From JAOAIV01 sp038849555 (GTDB lineage: Archaea > Thermoproteota > Bathyarchaeia > Bathyarchaeales > Bathycorpusculaceae): DNA of 54,749 nt. This document shows positions 8,643 through 17,296 of the stretch, piece by piece (the stretch's first letter is position 1; each line of letters starts with the position of its first letter). The stretch covers positions 1 through 54,749 of the forward strand of contig JAWCMT010000006.1 of the NCBI GenBank assembly GCA_038849555.1, given 5' to 3'. Made by a program: the position numbers and the translations under genes. The notes beneath the pieces are model-generated. The model saw only the letters and a list, made by a program, of their open reading frames with translations. It ran no database searches and was not told where the DNA came from.

Positions 8643-9444
8643 TAGCTAAAGCTCCAAAAACTTCAGGCGGCAATTGCCGCACACGCTTATCACTAAACGA
8701 GAAGGCGTTAGATAGCTTTTCAGCTTCTTCTTTTGGCATTCTGAAAGCCTGCGCGATAAAAGGCACGAGTGCATTGCGAAGCTTCTTATTACGTTGTGTG
8801 AAGAGCGACTTCACCATCCGTCTAAAAAACGCGGAGTTTTTTACTTCAAAAGGCGCGGTTTTCCAAGGCGACAAACGCACTATTACTGAATCGACTTTTG
8901 GCTGAGGATAAAACAGCGATTTAGGCACAGCGTCTAAAAGCTCAACTTCCATGCGGTGATGGGTGACAACGGTTAACCATCCGTAATCTTCACTTCCTAC
9001 AGTGGCCACAAGACGATCAGCGAATTCCTTCTGCAAAATCAGCACTGCACACTTTATTTTCTGCTCAAACAACCAGGACACCAATCGTGAAGACAGATAA
9101 TATGGCGGAACTGAAACTACTTTATTAAAGCCAGGCATAGCTACCCGTAACACATCACCCTCAACTATAATTACATTATCAATGTTTCTGAGTTGTTCAC
9201 GCAACACTTCAGCAATGCGCGGGTCTTTTTCAACTGCTATTACTACTTTACATTTGTCAGCTAAGAAACGCGTTAGAAAACCGAATCCAGCACCAGCGTC
9301 CAGCACTACATCCATTTTGTCAAGCGAAGCATAATCGCTCAACAATGGGAAAAGTGAAGCATCAACCATAAAGTTCTGTCCCAAAAGCTTCTTCGGAACA
9401 ATTCGATGTTCTCGAAGCAGCCGCTTCGTTTCCGAAATGCTCAT
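8626..9444 (-). CDS. ksgA: Ribosomal RNA small subunit adenine dimethyltransferase KsgA/RsmA/Dim1
   Basis: Dimethylates two adjacent adenosines in the 3'-terminal helix of 16S rRNA late in small-subunit assembly. Motifs in order: LGQNF (21-25), SAM motif I DAGAGFG (49-55), acidic VEKD (71-74), GDVL (96-99), then VPPYYLSS (112-119) at motif IV, and a C-terminal helical domain with FTQRNKKLRN near 215-224. Motif IV is normally N-[LI]-P-Y; here the asparagine position is valine, which is unusual for a DNA/RNA adenine methyltransferase. ATG start. It sits in the order L21e, rpoF, DUF655, ksgA seen in many archaea. Confidence 0.94.
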   Translation of the reverse strand: MSISETKRLLREHRIVPKKLLGQNFMVDASLFPLLSDYASLDKMDVVLDAGAGFGFLTRFLADKCKVVIAVEKDPRIAEVLREQLRNIDNVIIVEGDVLRVAMPGFNKVVSVPPYYLSSRLVSWLFEQKIKCAVLILQKEFADRLVATVGSEDYGWLTVVTHHRMEVELLDAVPKSLFYPQPKVDSVIVRLSPWKTAPFEVKNSAFFRRMVKSLFTQRNKKLRNALVPFIAQAFRMPKEEAEKLSNAFSFSDKRVRQLPPEVFGALANALLN

Positions 9445-9454
9445 CGTTTACGCC

Positions 9455-10021
9455 TTACTGCGCTCGAGTGAACAAGCGATACTTACTTTGGCCTTCAAGC
9501 TCCTCCATAACCCGCTTCGCTATCAACTTCACAGGGTTAGGCAACTCGGTTCGCTTCTGCAGATCCTCAAAACTTTCGAAGGGTCGCTTCTCACGCTCAT
9601 TGATAACTTGCCACATGTACTTTTTACCTATGCCTGGAACCAATTCTAGCGCATGCATACGCGGCGTAATTGCGCGAGCAGTGTTGAAGAAGTTCACAAA
9701 CCACTTTTCACGGTTTAACACTATTCGGGTTATAACGCTTGGTAGCTCTGCTTTTGCAGCGGCTGTCAACTCCTCAAAGCCAATACGGCCAATAATGTAT
9801 GTGACTTCCTCGCGTGCCTCTTTCCCTACGTATACACGGTCATTAGGTCTGAGCACTAAGCCTTCCTTCACCAAAGCCTCTAGTAAAGTGAAAAACTCCT
9901 CGCCTACGCATTGAATTAGCGCTCCCGCTCGATACCCTGCCCTGCCTGCTGGCCGGAACCCTGGACGCCCATGCGGCAAGAAATCTAATACGTAAGCGTA
10001 CTCTTCGTATCGCTTCTCCAT
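9455..10021 (-). CDS. DUF655-family helix-hairpin-helix protein
   Basis: About 188 residues. It belongs to the archaeal DUF655 family, characteristically placed between rpoF and ksgA and presumed to bind nucleic acid. The N-terminal EEYAYVLDFLPHGRPGF is typical. The C-terminal half holds a helix-hairpin-helix-like segment LELVPGIGKKYMWQVINERE with following FESFEDLQKR. The ATG at 10021 is preferred over the upstream in-frame TTG at 10039, because family members begin near MEKRYEEYAYVLD. Its exact role is unknown; operon position implies a link to translation, transcription or ribosome maturation. Confidence 0.87.
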   Translation of the reverse strand: MEKRYEEYAYVLDFLPHGRPGFRPAGRAGYRAGALIQCVGEEFFTLLEALVKEGLVLRPNDRVYVGKEAREEVTYIIGRIGFEELTAAAKAELPSVITRIVLNREKWFVNFFNTARAITPRMHALELVPGIGKKYMWQVINEREKRPFESFEDLQKRTELPNPVKLIAKRVMEELEGQSKYRLFTRAQ

Positions 10022-10078
10022 ACCAGTCACTAAGCCCAATTCTCTATTGGCAGTTACTGCTTAAAAATTCTTAGTCGA

Positions 10079-10423
10079 TTAAGAAGCTTTAACAGTTCTG
10101 CTTTCATTTAAAAGAGCGACGATTGCTTCCAACTTGGCTGTTTCGATTATTTTGCGGCCGCCAGCCAAGAAAATTCGCAGTTCATCTACAGTCTCAGGCA
10201 TACAATTCACAATTTGAACAGCTTCATCCACTTCTAGACCAAATTCTGACACAAGCTTTCTCAGAAGCTGCTCTGCTGTCTCAGCATCTACTTTAGAAAA
10301 TTTGCTTACATAATCCAAAGTGCGTCTTTGGAACTGATCCAAGTTTTCCTCGCCGATTGTCTCCAAAAGTTTCTTAACCTGCGGTAAGGTGAGTTTATTT
10401 TCGCTTAATTCATTTTTTCCCAT
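10079..10423 (-). CDS. rpoF: RNA polymerase subunit F (Rpb4-like)
   Basis: Subunit of the RNA polymerase stalk, expected to pair with RpoE (Rpb7), which lies outside the window. The protein is helical and ends in the HRDC-like fold: LTLPQVKKLLE, then LDQFQRRTLDYVSKFSKVD, and AEQLLRKLVSEFGL followed by QIVNCMPETVDELR. The last motif, MPxTxxELR, is diagnostic. An in-frame TTG at 10429 overlaps the L21e stop, but the ATG at 10423 has AGGT about eight bases upstream and is the better start (114 residues). Immediately downstream of L21e and upstream of DUF655, the common archaeal order. Confidence 0.92.
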   Translation of the reverse strand: MGKNELSENKLTLPQVKKLLETIGEENLDQFQRRTLDYVSKFSKVDAETAEQLLRKLVSEFGLEVDEAVQIVNCMPETVDELRIFLAGGRKIIETAKLEAIVALLNESRTVKAS

Positions 10424-10425
10424 GT

Positions 10426-10722
10426 TCAACTACCTGCGTATGGCTCTAAATGTTCAGAACGAACAATGATCTCTTTCATGGCGTCACCATTAGGTACGCG
10501 CACCACATATCCACGCCCACGGCGCTCTATTACAGTGCCAATTTTGCCGTGAAAACGCTTATGCGGCATACCTTTCTGAACACTTGAATCCATCTTAATA
10601 ATAACCTTGGATCCAGGCTCGTATTTAGTCAGTAGCTTACTAAGCTTCGGCTTACCCTTTTCACGTGGCTTCTTTTTTAGAAGACCACGCGCGCCTGTGT
10701 GATAACCTTTTGAACCACGCAT
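10426..10722 (-). CDS. rpl21e: Large ribosomal subunit protein eL21 (L21e)
   Basis: Component of the 50S subunit. The sequence MRGSKGYHTGARGLLKKKPREKG, with later SVQKGMPHKRFHGKIGTV and the tail VRSEHLEPY, is typical of L21e. I prefer the ATG at 10722 (98 residues, the usual length) to the in-frame GTG at 10734. GGTGA, which spans the pus10 stop, lies about eight bases ahead of this ATG. The GTG start would make a four-base overlap with pus10, so coupling to pus10 is likely either way. Very basic, as expected for an rRNA-binding protein. Confidence 0.95.
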   Translation of the reverse strand: MRGSKGYHTGARGLLKKKPREKGKPKLSKLLTKYEPGSKVIIKMDSSVQKGMPHKRFHGKIGTVIERRGRGYVVRVPNGDAMKEIIVRSEHLEPYAGS

Positions 10723-10730
10723 ACCACATT

Positions 10731-12074
10731 TCACCTTCCATAATCATTTATGATAACGTTCAAAACGTCAAGCTTGAGAGTCTTCGCTCTATTTGCAAGC
10801 AAGTCTGAAACGTTAGGCATTGTCCTTCCCTCATCGCCCGATACCAACTCTTTAACATAGAGGCCGCCTTGGCAGCGAATTTCCATTATAGCCCTCTTAG
10901 GCGACACCTTCTTAACTTTAACCTTATATATGTACTTTTCTCGGGTTAAGTCCGCCCTTCTATGCAAAACCCGCAGGGGAGTCTGCTGCTTAATCAAGGC
11001 GCCACTAAGCTTTTCTTCTAAAAGGCGTAAGGCATCCTCGGAAACCTCATTCTCAAACTCCATGAGCACACGATATTCTTTCTGCGCGGACTCAGCCTTT
11101 TTTAATCGTCTAACGACTTCTTTGCTGGTAAAACGTAAATTGGAAACCTCAACCTTCCCTGTGGCATGCATGTTAACAGCGGCTTCAAGTGCTTTCAGGT
11201 CTAGAAATCGTTTTTTAGGTTTTAAAATTTCAATTACGAATGGTCGCCCCTTACCCAACATCCGAGCGTCAACATCCTCTCTACCTGATGCGTGAAACGC
11301 TGTTTGCTCACCTTCTGCCGCTTCCAAAAATGGCTTAGAAACAAGTTCCTCCACCGATTCAGGATACATCTTGCCTGTTCCGCCACACTTTTTGCAGCCT
11401 TTCCCGTGGCAACTTGAGCAGAACCATTTTGACTGGGGAATATTCCTGACAAGTTTCCTGTATCGCCCGGCAACGAAGAGAGGGTTAACTTGAACTCTAA
11501 CCTGCTCGGTGAATGGATTAATTATTACAACTATGTCTGGCCGTTTGTGATCTACCGCTTTGTCCATTAACTCGGCTATACCCTTCCCTAACAAGCGCCC
11601 AAACTCGTGCTTGATACTTTCGCCATAGCTTACGCTGAATGCGGCTTTAAACTCGTCTTCACGCTCTTCAATGGCAATCGGCAATTCTATTCCAACTAGA
11701 AAAGTGGCATACTCGTAGTCTGCAATGGCTTGAAGCGCTTTTTGAAGCAAACAGTTCAGAAGCTGGAACTTGCCTTCGCATAAGAAGCAGGGTGTTGATT
11801 GGTTTTTCTTGGAGATTCTTTTTTTAAGGTGGTGCAATGTTTCTTGTGCTTCTCGAGAAAAGCCGTTGCTCGCGAGAATTTTTAGCATTTTAATGCCGTC
11901 AGGGTTTTTCGCCATGACGAGGGCACTTGCTTGCAAGGTTAATCCGAGTTTTAACGCTTTACCTCTATCTTTATTTTCTATGTTGTAGCCAAGTAACGCG
12001 AACTGGCGGCCAAGACAGTTATCGCACAGGGGATGCTTGCTAAGCATTAGTAGCGCTTTGTCTAAAACATCCAT
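10731..12074 (-). CDS. pus10: tRNA pseudouridine synthase Pus10
   Basis: Makes pseudouridine-54 and/or -55 in the T-loop of archaeal tRNAs, taking the place of bacterial TruB. The N-terminal THUMP-like domain has the zinc pairs CDNC (17-20) and CFLC (96-99). A further cysteine cluster CSSCHGKGCKKC (219-230) resembles a DnaJ-type finger and leads into the catalytic domain. The catalytic segment is GREDVDARML (264-273); the aspartate aligned with the GRTD of TruA is Asp267. FLDLKALEAA and LVSGDEGRTMPNV follow, as in the family. 447 residues, ATG start at 12074, 11 bases after the srp54 stop. First gene of the cluster that continues into L21e. Confidence 0.95.
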   Translation of the reverse strand: MDVLDKALLMLSKHPLCDNCLGRQFALLGYNIENKDRGKALKLGLTLQASALVMAKNPDGIKMLKILASNGFSREAQETLHHLKKRISKKNQSTPCFLCEGKFQLLNCLLQKALQAIADYEYATFLVGIELPIAIEEREDEFKAAFSVSYGESIKHEFGRLLGKGIAELMDKAVDHKRPDIVVIINPFTEQVRVQVNPLFVAGRYRKLVRNIPQSKWFCSSCHGKGCKKCGGTGKMYPESVEELVSKPFLEAAEGEQTAFHASGREDVDARMLGKGRPFVIEILKPKKRFLDLKALEAAVNMHATGKVEVSNLRFTSKEVVRRLKKAESAQKEYRVLMEFENEVSEDALRLLEEKLSGALIKQQTPLRVLHRRADLTREKYIYKVKVKKVSPKRAIMEIRCQGGLYVKELVSGDEGRTMPNVSDLLANRAKTLKLDVLNVIINDYGR

Positions 12075-12085
12075 TTATAACGAGC

Positions 12086-13420
12086 CTACCTGAATTCTGC
12101 GGGAAAGCCTTTGCCCATGAAAGGTAGCTTCTTTTTACGTTTGAACATTTTTAGCATTTTCCGCATCATAACGTACTGCTTTAAAAGTTCTTTAACATCT
12201 TTTTCGCTGGTTCCTGAACCACGCGCTATACGCTTTACCCGTGACGCATTTAAAATTTTGGGATTTTCTTTTTCTTCAGGCCGCATAGACTGAATTATGA
12301 CACGCCACTTTTCAAGCCTATCTTCAGCCGTGTTCAGCATCTCATCGGGTAGATTATAAGACATTCCCGGTAACATGCTAAGGATTTTCTTGAAGGGACC
12401 CATGCCTTTGACGGCTTCAAACTGCTCGTACATATCGGTTAAAGTGAACTTGCCACTGAGTATCGCCTTTGCTTTCTTTTCAGGAACCTTGATTTCTGCT
12501 TCGCGAACTTTCTCAAGAAGCGTTTCCAAGTCGCCCATGCCTAAGAGGCGCCCCACGAAGCGGGAAGGGATGAAGAGTTCAATATCTTCGGTTTTCTCGC
12601 CCGTGCCGATGAATTTTATAGGCGCACCTGTGGCTGCAACTGCGGAAAGAGCCCCGCCGCCTCTGGCAGACCCATCTAATTTTGTGACTAGAATCGCGCC
12701 TATGGGTGTTGCCTCATGGAAAGCTTTCGCCTGCATAAGCGCTTGCTGCCCAATCGTGCCATCGATAACTAGCATAACTTCGTCAGGTTTGATTTTTACC
12801 TCAAGAGTCTTCATTTCTTTGATTAGCTCTTGTTCCTCTTTGTGGCGGCCTGCAGTGTCAACAATTATTAGATCCTTGTCGCTGAACTGCTTTAGCCCTT
12901 CGTTAACTACTTTAACTGGATCTTTCGCCTTCAAGTCGCCGTATACTGGAACGTTTATTCGGTTTGCCAGCTGCTGCAGCTGCGCGTATGCTCCAGGACG
13001 GTAAGTGTCCGCGCATATCAAAGCAGGCTTAAGCCCCCTTTTCTGGAAGTAGCGGGCGAGTTTGGCTGCCGCAGTGGTTTTTCCAGAGCCTTGAATCCCC
13101 ACGAGCATTATTATTTTCTTTTTTCCAGGTTCCATTTTTATTGGAACAGGCTTGTCGCCCACAAAGCGGGTTAATTCTTCATAGACAACCTTTATCACAT
13201 GTTCGCGCCTGGAGATACCTGGAGGAACCTTTTCTTTTAGGGCTCTTTCTTCTATCCGCTGCGATATGCCGAGAACAAGTTGAACGTTAACGTCAGCTTG
13301 CAGCAGTGATCTTTGGATGTCACGAACAAGTTGCTTGACCGTAGCTTCATCTACCACTGAAGCCTTAAAAACTTTCTTTAAAGCCTCGTAAAGGGAAGAG
13401 CCCAAACGATCTAAAGCCAT
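12086..13420 (-). CDS. srp54: Signal recognition particle GTPase SRP54
   Basis: Binds signal sequences and 7S RNA and docks ribosomes at the membrane receptor FtsY. An N domain (1-95) precedes the G domain with G1 GIQGSGKTT (108-116), the insertion-box region RPGAYAQLQQLA, G3 DTAGRH (188-193), and G4 TKLDGSARGGG (246-256). The methionine-rich M domain (about 320-444) carries GPFKKILSMLPG and ends in the basic KMFKRKKKLP. 444 residues, full length. ATG start at 13420. Upstream on the minus strand is an AT-rich TATA-like stretch near 13460-13470. Confidence 0.97.
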   Translation of the reverse strand: MALDRLGSSLYEALKKVFKASVVDEATVKQLVRDIQRSLLQADVNVQLVLGISQRIEERALKEKVPPGISRREHVIKVVYEELTRFVGDKPVPIKMEPGKKKIIMLVGIQGSGKTTAAAKLARYFQKRGLKPALICADTYRPGAYAQLQQLANRINVPVYGDLKAKDPVKVVNEGLKQFSDKDLIIVDTAGRHKEEQELIKEMKTLEVKIKPDEVMLVIDGTIGQQALMQAKAFHEATPIGAILVTKLDGSARGGGALSAVAATGAPIKFIGTGEKTEDIELFIPSRFVGRLLGMGDLETLLEKVREAEIKVPEKKAKAILSGKFTLTDMYEQFEAVKGMGPFKKILSMLPGMSYNLPDEMLNTAEDRLEKWRVIIQSMRPEEKENPKILNASRVKRIARGSGTSEKDVKELLKQYVMMRKMLKMFKRKKKLPFMGKGFPAEFR

Positions 13421-13589
13421 TTATTTTTCCAGCCTTAAGAAACAACTTAAGTCGGCTTTAAATAAATATATTGTAGTTGAAAGTGAAGCCTCAGCTATTC
13501 TATCTCTTCACAATTCAGACGGCTCTTCACGCATCATTGGCTTCATGATCTATATGCTAACGCAGAGAAATAAACTTTGCAAGCAAACG

Positions 13590-13982
13590 TTATTTTGTTC
13601 TGACGATTTTTACGCGGCCCATTATCTTCCAATACTCAACCTCTGTGCCTACGGCAAGCTTGTCTTTCAAATCTTCTTCTTCTGGAATGGGGGCATCAAC
13701 ATACTCGTATGTCTCTAAATCCATGATTTGGATGCTGTTCGGGTTAATAGCGAACACTTGCCCTGGCCTCTTGTCGATAATTGGAATCTCCGCATTGCTA
13801 TCTACGGGCTTAACGAATTGGCGTTTCTGTCCGTCAAAGATTCCTATGGCAACTATTCTTGCCTTGGCTGAACCATGTTTTCCAGGCTTTGACTTGGTTA
13901 TGTCCACTATGCGGCATGGTTCATTATCGATGATCATGTAGCCTCCAACACGTAAACTTCCAACGTCAACTGGTTTGCTCAT
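13590..13982 (-). CDS. eif5A: Translation initiation factor aIF5A
   Basis: Binds the ribosome E site and relieves stalling at proline-rich and similar stretches. The loop KPGKHGSAK places the lysine that becomes hypusine at Lys35. The C-terminal OB domain (about 70-130) includes IPIIDKRPGQV and VEYWKIMGRVKIVR. 130 residues, full length. ATG start at 13982. The modification enzyme, deoxyhypusine synthase, is not in the window. On the same strand as srp54, separated by about 170 bases that contain no gene. Confidence 0.96.
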   Translation of the reverse strand: MSKPVDVGSLRVGGYMIIDNEPCRIVDITKSKPGKHGSAKARIVAIGIFDGQKRQFVKPVDSNAEIPIIDKRPGQVFAINPNSIQIMDLETYEYVDAPIPEEEDLKDKLAVGTEVEYWKIMGRVKIVRTK

Positions 13983-14067
13983 GCGCTCACCAAATGTTTC
14001 ATTTACTCAAAGCAATTTTAAACAACACTAATATATAGATTAAGGTTTTACTGTTAGGCATTATTAT

Positions 14068-14724
14068 CTAGTTGGGTCGCTTTCGGAAGTACTGTATGCT
14101 GATTATCAATGCAATTGACGATAGAAGAATCATAACCCCGATGTTAAAGCCCTCTAAAATTGGTATAGGTGGTGGTGTAGTGGCATAAATGACTCGCATG
14201 TGTTGTGTAAAAGGTCTTGTGCCTTCAGGAGTGCCAAATGGATCTGGAAATGAACCGTACGTCTGAGAAACGTATACATGAGTCCCATTTGGATCACGAT
14301 AAGTGTCAATGTTGTCGTCATCATTATTGAAACCAAGCCAATAAGTGGTTCCAGCGGTAACATTTACTGGTATGTTAAGCGTGAGATCGTTCCATCCTGA
14401 GGTAGCGGCGGTTGAGTTGCTGTAAGCCAAGAGGGCACCTGGGGCACCGGCTGAATCCGCGTAGATGGCCGTCATTATGTTTCCTGCGGGTGTAGCAACA
14501 TTTACGCCAACTTTGAGGATTGTGCCGGTATAGCCTACCGTAATGTTAGAAGCCCTCGCATAATTACCTCTCACACCATTACCGATAGATTCCATGCCTG
14601 TAGTGGACGCGTTTCCAATTTCCTGAGTTATCTCTGTTTGGGCAAAACCTAGCGAAAAGCACATGGAACCGATTAAAATTGCCAGAACAAGAGCAACCGA
14701 CATTTTCATATTAAACCATCTCAT
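14068..14724 (-). CDS. Secreted protein with C-terminal membrane anchor
   Basis: 218 residues with an N-terminal signal peptide (hydrophobic VALVLAILIGSMCFSLGFA) and a single C-terminal transmembrane helix (about 193-212) followed by RKRPN. The exported part is beta-rich. It contains PGALLAYSNS and GTTYWLGFNNDDDN, which resemble jelly-roll choice-of-anchor modules found in many archaeal and bacterial surface proteins. A proline-rich linker PPPIPILEGF precedes the anchor, a tripartite end like sorting signals of other archaeal envelope proteins. Start taken as the ATG at 14724; an internal ATG at 14709 is also possible. No partner gene is evident; the role is structural or adhesive by inference. 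Confidence 0.72.
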   Translation of the reverse strand: MRWFNMKMSVALVLAILIGSMCFSLGFAQTEITQEIGNASTTGMESIGNGVRGNYARASNITVGYTGTILKVGVNVATPAGNIMTAIYADSAGAPGALLAYSNSTAATSGWNDLTLNIPVNVTAGTTYWLGFNNDDDNIDTYRDPNGTHVYVSQTYGSFPDPFGTPEGTRPFTQHMRVIYATTPPPIPILEGFNIGVMILLSSIALIISIQYFRKRPN

Positions 14725-15216
14725 TTAAAGTGGATGATTTTGTTGTCAAATCTAAATTTACCCTAACTCTAAATATATAAATTTTTTCGTTATCTCGTAA
14801 TTCTGTATGATTTAGTTATAAATGCTAATTCTTAATAGGCTTTTTGTCTTGATTTGAACATCAAACTAACAATTTTCTAACTCACCAAAGCATTTAGAAG
14901 TAGCGCTTCATTTGATTTTGGCAAGCTTTTGTTTCGGGCAGCGTGTAATGTCTCTAGGAATATCTTTATGCTTTGGATTGTCGAGTTATTAGAGATGCAG
15001 CACGCCAATACTTCTTTGAATACCAGTGGTTCTGGAACGGTGTTCCCTGCACGGCCACAGTCGAATCAGTAGCTCGCTTCTACTGCCTTTTGATTGCACT
15101 TCTCAAAGAAAGCCTTAGTTGATGCCTTGAAGCGAAAAGGGGGAGAGATACGGTAAATGGAGAAACCGTCATTGAAAGGGTTAATATAGATTAAGGTATC
15201 GCTATTTACTTCAGCG
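14725..15216. other. Intergenic region with an orphan open frame
   Basis: About 490 bases between divergent genes. A TATA-rich stretch at 14770-14800 probably serves the leftward surface-protein gene. On the plus strand an open frame of 55 codons runs from 14958 to 15122 without an ATG or clear ribosome binding site. It reads YALDCRVIRDAARQYFF and then FWNGVPCTATVES, an amino-acid mix that looks protein-like, so it may be a decayed gene end. The last 90 bases are the leader of nadK. I see no RNA gene here. Confidence 0.35.
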
Positions 15217-16065
15217 GTGAAAACAGTGTTTAAGAGCGCGGGGTTAGTTGCCCGTTACGACAAGAGAAGCGCAATAAAGCTTGCAACAGAATTATCAGAG
15301 TACCTCGCAAATAAGGGTTTAGACGTTTACGTTGAAGAAACGTTAAAGGGGAAAATTAGCACTCAAGGAAAGTTTATCTCGCTTGAAACTATGAAAACGG
15401 ATTTTATAATAACCATAGGCGGCGACGGCACCATACTAAGAACATGCATCGCAGCGCCTAAACCTGAACCGCCCATATTAGCCATCAACATGGGCGTGCG
15501 GGGATTTCTAACTGAGGTGGAACCAAAAGATGCATATGCTGCTGTGGAAAAATGCCTAAGAGGCGAGTATAAAATTGAAAAATGCTTCAAACTTGCGGTC
15601 TCCACAGGAGAGATCCCCACACCTGACGCTTTGAACGATGTTGTTATTTCTACTGGAGAACCTGCAAAAATACTTTACATGAAAATATTCAAAGATGACA
15701 AGCCTATTCTAAAATGCCAAGCAGACGGCCTGATATTATCTACGCAGACAGGATCCACTGGTTATTCGCTTTCTGCTGGCGGGCCAGTTTTAGATAAAGA
15801 ATTAGACGCTTTCGTTTTAACGCCTATTTGCTCCTTGACGGTATTCCGCTCAATCGTATTCCCAGCAGAGGCAAAAGTAACCGTAAAAGTCATTAGACCT
15901 CAAAAAGTACTGATTCTAATTGATGGAAACTACCGCAGACTTATAGCGGAAGAAGAACCCACCTTGACTGTTACCCGCTCCGAGAATATGAGTTCTTTCA
16001 TTAGGTTTAAAGAGGATTTCTATAGTCGCCTGCGAAACCGCTTGCTATTTAAGGGAATGGGATGA
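15217..16065 (+). CDS. nadK: NAD kinase
   Basis: Phosphorylates NAD to NADP using ATP or polyphosphate. The signature GGDGT is at 68-72, followed by NMGVRGFL (91-98). The conserved ND pair is 140-141 in LNDVVIS. The glycine-rich GSTGYSLSAGGP is at 179-190. 282 residues, full length. GTG start at 15217. Nob1 follows 33 bases downstream on the same strand. NAD synthase is encoded about 9 kb away (25.3 kb), so both the last step of NAD formation and its conversion to NADP are in this window. Confidence 0.95.
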   Translation: MKTVFKSAGLVARYDKRSAIKLATELSEYLANKGLDVYVEETLKGKISTQGKFISLETMKTDFIITIGGDGTILRTCIAAPKPEPPILAINMGVRGFLTEVEPKDAYAAVEKCLRGEYKIEKCFKLAVSTGEIPTPDALNDVVISTGEPAKILYMKIFKDDKPILKCQADGLILSTQTGSTGYSLSAGGPVLDKELDAFVLTPICSLTVFRSIVFPAEAKVTVKVIRPQKVLILIDGNYRRLIAEEEPTLTVTRSENMSSFIRFKEDFYSRLRNRLLFKGMG

Positions 16066-16098
16066 AAAATCCAGCAACATGGGCAATGTAAACGCTTC

Positions 16099-16620
16099 AT
16101 GATAATTGACACTTCCGCCTTTTTAGCGGGCTTTGATCCTTTTTCAATAGGTGAAAAACAAGCTACAGTGCCCAAAGTGAAAGATGAGATAAAAAGTAGC
16201 GGCATGCCATGGGTGCGATTTGAAACAGCGGTGGAAAACGGAAAATTAGAAATTAAAGTTCCTTCCGAAGAAAACTTAAATAAAGTAAGAGCTTCAGCCA
16301 ACAAAGTTGGTGATTCTTTTTTCTTGTCGGAAACAGATGTGCAGATTTTGGCGCTAGCTTTAGAGTTTAAAACTGCAGGTTACGCACCCCAAATCGTGAC
16401 GGATGACTACGCAATACAGAATGTGGCAGCGCAGATGGGGATAGAGTTTGCATCTCTTGCAACTTTCGGTATTCGTCTTCTCCTAGAGTGGGTGAGATAT
16501 TGCCCCGCATGTCGCCGAGAATATACCGCTGATTACAAGTCCACAAAATGCACAGTCTGCGGAACAGTACTTAAAAGAAAACCTCGAAAAATATCTAAGA
16601 AACTGAATAGATTAACATAA
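16099..16620 (+). CDS. nob1: rRNA maturation endonuclease Nob1
   Basis: PIN-domain ribonuclease that trims the 3' end of 16S rRNA in the pre-40S-like particle. PIN acidic residues are seen at Asp4 (IIDTSAF), Glu30, Asp80 (SETDVQILALA) and Asp102-103 (VTDDYAIQN). The C-terminal zinc ribbon is Cys135-Cys138 and Cys151-Cys154 (YCPACRR, CTVCG), then a basic tail. 173 residues, standard archaeal size. ATG start. It lies between nadK and a pyruvate-kinase-domain gene on one strand with short gaps, likely one transcript. KsgA, acting on the same 16S end region, is also in the window. Confidence 0.94.
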   Translation: MIIDTSAFLAGFDPFSIGEKQATVPKVKDEIKSSGMPWVRFETAVENGKLEIKVPSEENLNKVRASANKVGDSFFLSETDVQILALALEFKTAGYAPQIVTDDYAIQNVAAQMGIEFASLATFGIRLLLEWVRYCPACRREYTADYKSTKCTVCGTVLKRKPRKISKKLNRLT

Positions 16621-16635
16621 GTTGGGAAAGGCTAA

Positions 16636-17211
16636 ATGAATTTCCATGAAAGAAAGGTAACTTATTTCAACAGGGCTGGTCCGCAAAATACGGAAGTGCT
16701 CTTAGAAATAGTCAAAGAATACGTTAACAAAGAAAACATTGAAAACATCCTTATTGCCACAACAAGCGGCAAAACGGGTGCTGAGGCCGCTAAAGCCTTC
16801 AAAGGCAGAAACGTCATAGTGATAACGCACTGCTATGGATTCTCATCGCCAGGAAAATTTGAGCTGAACAAAGAGTATAAGAAAGAAATTCTAGCTAATG
16901 GTGCAAAAATTCACACTGCAACCCATGCACTGAGCAGCGCGGAGAGAGCAATCTACAAAAAATTTGGTACACTTGGACCTCTGGAGCTAATTTCTAACAC
17001 GCTTAGACTTATGGGAGAGGGCACAAAAGTTTGTGTGGAAATAACTCTTATGGCGGCAGACACAGGACTAATCCCCGTTGGTAAGGATGTTGTTGCAGTT
17101 GCAGGAACCGGGAATGGTGCAGATACTGCGTTACGAATTAAACCCGCTAACGCTGCAAGATTCTTCGATCTGCGAATAAGAGAGGTAATAGCTAAACCGT
17201 TTGAATTCTAA
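16636..17211 (+). CDS. Pyruvate kinase alpha/beta-domain-like protein
   Basis: 191 residues matching the free-standing form of the C-terminal domain of pyruvate kinase, which in the whole enzyme is regulatory rather than catalytic. Seen here: an N-terminal FNRAGPQNTEVLLEIV and a TTSGKTGAEAAKAF segment (43-56) like the phosphate-binding loop of that domain. Further on are VIVITHCYGF and a glycine-rich VAVAGTGNGADTALRI (154-169). No catalytic barrel is present, so it is not a pyruvate kinase. Free-standing copies are common in archaea and of unknown function; a small-molecule sensor or enzyme is possible. ATG start; 15 bases after nob1. Confidence 0.75.
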   Translation: MNFHERKVTYFNRAGPQNTEVLLEIVKEYVNKENIENILIATTSGKTGAEAAKAFKGRNVIVITHCYGFSSPGKFELNKEYKKEILANGAKIHTATHALSSAERAIYKKFGTLGPLELISNTLRLMGEGTKVCVEITLMAADTGLIPVGKDVVAVAGTGNGADTALRIKPANAARFFDLRIREVIAKPFEF

Positions 17212-17296
17212 TTCCCCTTTTTAAGAACTCCCAACATTACGGGTATTAGTACGCATCTCCATTATTTTCTAATTAAATAAGCCAATAAGAATAGAT

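Noticed and set aside
12375..13004. A 209-codon open frame opposite srp54
   Set aside because: It is antisense to the G domain of SRP54, Ser/Pro/Arg-rich as shadows of GC-containing genes are, and without a family signature.
15000..15120. A tRNA-like segment in the gap before nadK
   Set aside because: TCGAATC is present, but no acceptor stem or D and anticodon arms can be formed around it.
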